This document shows, piece after piece, positions 60,773 to 64,000 of a DNA stretch of 64,000 bases (position 1 is the first letter of the stretch; each line of letters begins with the position of its first letter). The notes under the pieces were generated by a model. That model saw only the letters and a list, made by a program, of their open reading frames with translations, searched no databases and was not told where the DNA came from. The stretch is from contig JAVDOI010000012.1 in assembly GCA_032191485.1 (NCBI GenBank), forward strand, positions 16,151,375 through 16,215,374, read 5' to 3'. The position numbers and the translations under genes were made by a program. This stretch comes from Leptoclinus maculatus. Taxonomy: Eukaryota; Chordata; Actinopteri; Perciformes; Stichaeidae.

Positions 60773-62521
60773 CTGGGACTGTGCGATGTTCAGTAGCGCC
60801 TCTTCTCCTGAAGCTGAATATGTTTCAATGAAAGTGCAATAACTTCGTCTGACTTTGGACGCCTCCTGCGATCAAAAGGACTGTTGGTATCAGACGGTGT
60901 TCTTACTTATCAAAGTCATCATCCACCACGAACCTGCACAAAACAAATTTAAGATCCAAGTAATCAATCAACTATGAGCAAATATACAAAATATGAATCC
61001 CGAGTTGTAACCCTGGCAGGTAAAGGCTACTGTGCTGAAACGGGGCTCGATCACTCTGCTTTTGAACAAAGTACTGACAACCTGGAGTGTGTTACTACTT
61101 TCTCCTGAGTGTTACTCTAAACGCTTGCTGCCACACAACACTCACACTCTGCTGTGAACGGAGACTCAACCGCTCAATAACACCTGAAAACATGTATCAA
61201 CTGGTTTGGATCTGGTTCACCGCTGAGTGCAAAGCGTCTGACAGAAATATAAGAGCAAGTGGTGAGTCACTTGAAAGCCCTTCAGAAGAGATTACAAACC
61301 TTTACACCAAACTGCAGTGAACGCATGAACGTACTGAACAGTATCTGTATGTGTTGATGCAGATCATAACCAGCCTCATAGGTTCCTTTAATCATCTAAT
61401 AACAAAAAGACAATCCATCAAAGCTGAGTGTTTGTTATACAGGCCAACTTGTTTTGCAGCAGAAAGGTGTGAAATCTTGTCGCGTTAAATCCAACGGTAC
61501 ACTTTGCCAGACAACAAACCCGGTGAATCCACCGGCAGAGCCAACCGGTGCCGCCTACCAGAGCCAAGTGTGCCACCGCGGAGGAGCTGAGCCAAAGACA
61601 CATAAGCCGGAGCTCCCGTCTCTCTCCGCCTGGGCCCCGCAGGACTGGATGCTCTTATTTGAGATGAACGGAATCTGATGTCATAAAAGAGCCTTCGGAG
61701 AGAAGTGAGCTGCAGAGCTGACCTCTGACCTCTGACGTTTACTCTCCATCACCTCCGTACAGTAAAGGTCTCACTGTGCTTCAAGCAAAGTGCAACAGCT
61801 CCTGAAGCCTCTTACCAACATCAGATTTGGGCAATTTCTCTAACTTCCCAATCTGACAACTGAGCCTTTCAGCAGTAATTGTCCTGTTACCAGATCAGAT
61901 TGACTCTTTCCAGCCCAATCAAATAAAACCAGCCCGTAAGAATATTTCTTAAATTGAGGGAGTGAAAGAGGTTTATTACATTTTGTTTCTGTGTTTTGGA
62001 CCATAATATGACAATAGCAATATTGTTTTCACAATATTTTCAAAACCTCGACAAATGTTAACAAAAAAAAAAAGTTCTACAAGCTCGACTTCATCAAAGG
62101 TGCCTTCAGGTGCCTTCAGGTGTGTTTGGAGTGTTTGGTGAGTCGGTGGGCGGTTCTGTAGCTTTCTCCTTATTGTCATTCTTCACACGTCTTCCATCAC
62201 CGTTAACATGTAAAAACAAGTCAACGCCTCCGACAGAAGTGTGTGACGTGTCCCCATTTTTCCGATCTCGTCTGCACATCACTTTGGCTTAAGATGTTTT
62301 CAAACGACATGCTGCACAAACTAGATAGTTGAAGCGCACTGAAGCCGATGAAGTCATTTCCTCACAAGGGGTCAGGAACCAGCGACCAGCCCTTCTCACT
62401 GACATGTCCAAGATCTTTGTCCAAACTGAAGCAAACCAACAGCAGAGCGACTGAATCTCCTCTTTGTCATTGTTACGGGTGAAAGGCTTTCAGTCCATCC
62501 AAAGTCTCAATGTACTTCTTC

Positions 62522-62830
62522 TCAGAGACATATCTGCAACGTCTGGATTCTAAAATCCACATCTCGTGCTCCACTAGGGAGCATCTGACCCACTGTGTGT
62601 CCTCGGTGAACTAGACTACTGTTCATCGACACCAGGCAGCCCGGTCTCATACAGACGCACCAGGAGGGTGATTGGATGAACCACCTGTCAATCAAACTCT
62701 CACCGAAGACAATTCTTTGCTGTTCTTTTAATGAAGAAATCCTCTCCAGGTCTGATAGAACCGACGCCATTGCAGCTACGCTAACCTCTTCATCTGAATG
62801 AGCCATGTGTTCTGGATTTTTCATTCCCAT
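62522..62830 (-). pseudogene. Helicase-like repeat relic with deleted Walker A region
   Basis: The minus-strand frame contains MASVLSDLERISSLKEQQ and then FGESLID. In fish repeat-borne RecQ-like helicase fragments, a related segment reads LKxEQxxAL...LPTGFGKSLIYQ. Here the stretch from after the LKEQQ part to the P-loop is missing and GK has become GE, so no ATPase could be made. The rest of the 102-codon frame is not recognised. The family assignment is from memory of similar sequences. Confidence 0.45.
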
Positions 62831-63076
62831 TGTTCTACGCCGGAGGGCTTTTTAAGGAAGCTCTCTCTGTTGTGGACGGAGGGTTAAAACAAGAGGACAG
62901 AGTCTCAGTAGGACGTCTGACTGGCTCCTCAGGAGACACTTAATGAGTTCCTCCAGTCATGAATCTCTTCCCTAACCTTTATGTGAATGCCTCTCAATGA
63001 GAAGCAGTCATAACACATACACAATAATTGTTATTGGCTCCTCGAGGCGTCAGACAAAAGCCCGCTCTGGCCTCCG

Positions 63077-63098
63077 CCCCCCCCCCCCCCCCCCCCCC
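63077..63098. repeat. C22 homopolymer
   Basis: A run of 22 C. Confidence 0.95.
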
Positions 63099-63408
63099 TC
63101 TCTAACGATGCCGCGGCAACACAGCGAACAAACCAATAAGAGGCTTCAGTGACGGTCAAAGCGATAAAAACCTGTTTTCTCCTTTTGTGTCTCCGTCTCA
63201 CGGCAGATAAGACCTTCTGCGGCCGGTATCGCGCTCCACAATGCCGTTGGGTCACAAAAACCCACACTTGGTCTCCGTTTACACAAATGTCACACCTCAT
63301 CCCTCTGCAACCCCGAAGGCTTCTGGGAAGTCCAATCGGTCAAATACGGCTGTTTATCTCGTCAATTTCGGAGCAGGAATGGTCTGAAACAGGAGAAAAA
63401 TTAGCTTT

Positions 63409-63412
<4 letters not shown>

Positions 63413-63449
<37 letters not shown>
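63413..63449. repeat. (GT)n microsatellite
   Basis: About 18 GT units after a T-run. Confidence 0.95.
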
Positions 63450-63450
<1 letters not shown>

Positions 63451-64000
63451 GCATTAACGGTGCATCTCTTGATACGTTTTGGGGTGAAATTGCTTTTCTT
63501 CGGCTCCAAACTGCTGTGAGCATCTTGACGGGAGAGGAGGCTCACTCCGTTCTGTGAGCTGAATGGCAGAGATGGTAGAAAGCAATCAGCGAGCCTCTCC
63601 TCAATGGATGTTTTGTGCGTACAATTGCCGCCTGCAAATCCATTAACCAGCCGCCCAATTACACTCGAGGACGAGGCGGAGAACAGCAAGATGCAAAAGC
63701 GTGAAAATGATGAAAAATGAACTGCCAATGAACACAGAGATAACAACTGCAGAGGAATCAGCCGATAACATTTACAGTTTAGTTTACAATGGAAGGAAAC
63801 AAACTGAAGGAAATGATTGAATATTGTGCGTTAGATTCTAACTGAACAAATTCCCTAATTTCTGCCTCAAAAAGCGTCCCAGACTGTAACGCAGCAGGTG
63901 TTTGTGCAGAATAGGACATTTCTGATTGACACACTTGAGAATATGTTGTTGGCTGCATGATTACCGCATTCATCCCAAAGTGTCTCTAATCTGTCCGTCA

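Noticed and set aside
61454..61678. GC-rich 74-codon plus-strand frame (QTTNPVNPPAEPTGAAYQSQ)
   Set aside because: No recognisable family, no splice-site support, and normal-length stops around it.

Overview
This window is vertebrate nuclear DNA, almost certainly from a percomorph teleost. The evidence is a split gene with GT-AG introns, very dense (CA)n/(GT)n microsatellites, many minisatellites, and dispersed repeats of types common in spiny-rayed fish. No bacterial-style operon, rRNA, tRNA or CRISPR array is supported. The species cannot be named from the sequence.

The only protein-coding gene I can support is the 5' half of shank2, a postsynaptic scaffold gene, on the minus strand. Eight consecutive coding exons were read by hand between 27958 (start codon) and 8857. 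They splice in frame into 368 codons (1104 nt). All junctions are GT-AG; every intron is phase 0 except the one between exons 4 and 5, which is phase 1. The exons encode an acidic/serine-rich N-terminus that identifies SHANK2 rather than SHANK1 or SHANK3, then the SPN domain, then the ankyrin-repeat block. The gene continues past position 1: the next expected exon, the rest of the ankyrin block, and the SH3, PDZ, proline-rich and SAM parts are not here.

Layout: 1-8856 is intron 8 (incomplete), with dispersed repeats, a decayed Tc1-like transposase fragment and a MITE with 44-bp inverted ends. 8857-27982 holds the eight exons and their introns. Intron 4 carries a 31-bp satellite of about 32 copies and intron 2 a 39-bp minisatellite. 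27983-64000 is the 5' side of shank2 (upstream introns or intergenic DNA), where I find no convincing exon. Instead 29.8-43.7 kb is a minisatellite hot spot: 24-bp, 17-bp, 9-bp, 32-bp, 35-bp, 31-bp and 46-bp arrays together fill roughly 40% of that 14-kb stretch. Relics of a LINE endonuclease, a hAT-type BED-finger transposase and a helicase-like element lie further right. One dispersed repeat family occurs ten times in the window, in both orientations.

The most interesting observation concerns splicing. Ankyrin exons 6 and 7 of shank2 are tightly bracketed by simple repeats known to bind splicing regulators. Exon 6 has (CA)n on both sides, starting at intron position +6 after its donor, and a complementary (UG)n tract further downstream. 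Exon 7 has (UG)29 directly against its acceptor CAG, with no polypyrimidine tract, and a 16-G run starting at +7 of its donor. Both exons are multiples of three, so skipping or circularisation would keep the frame. No previously undescribed protein system was found.
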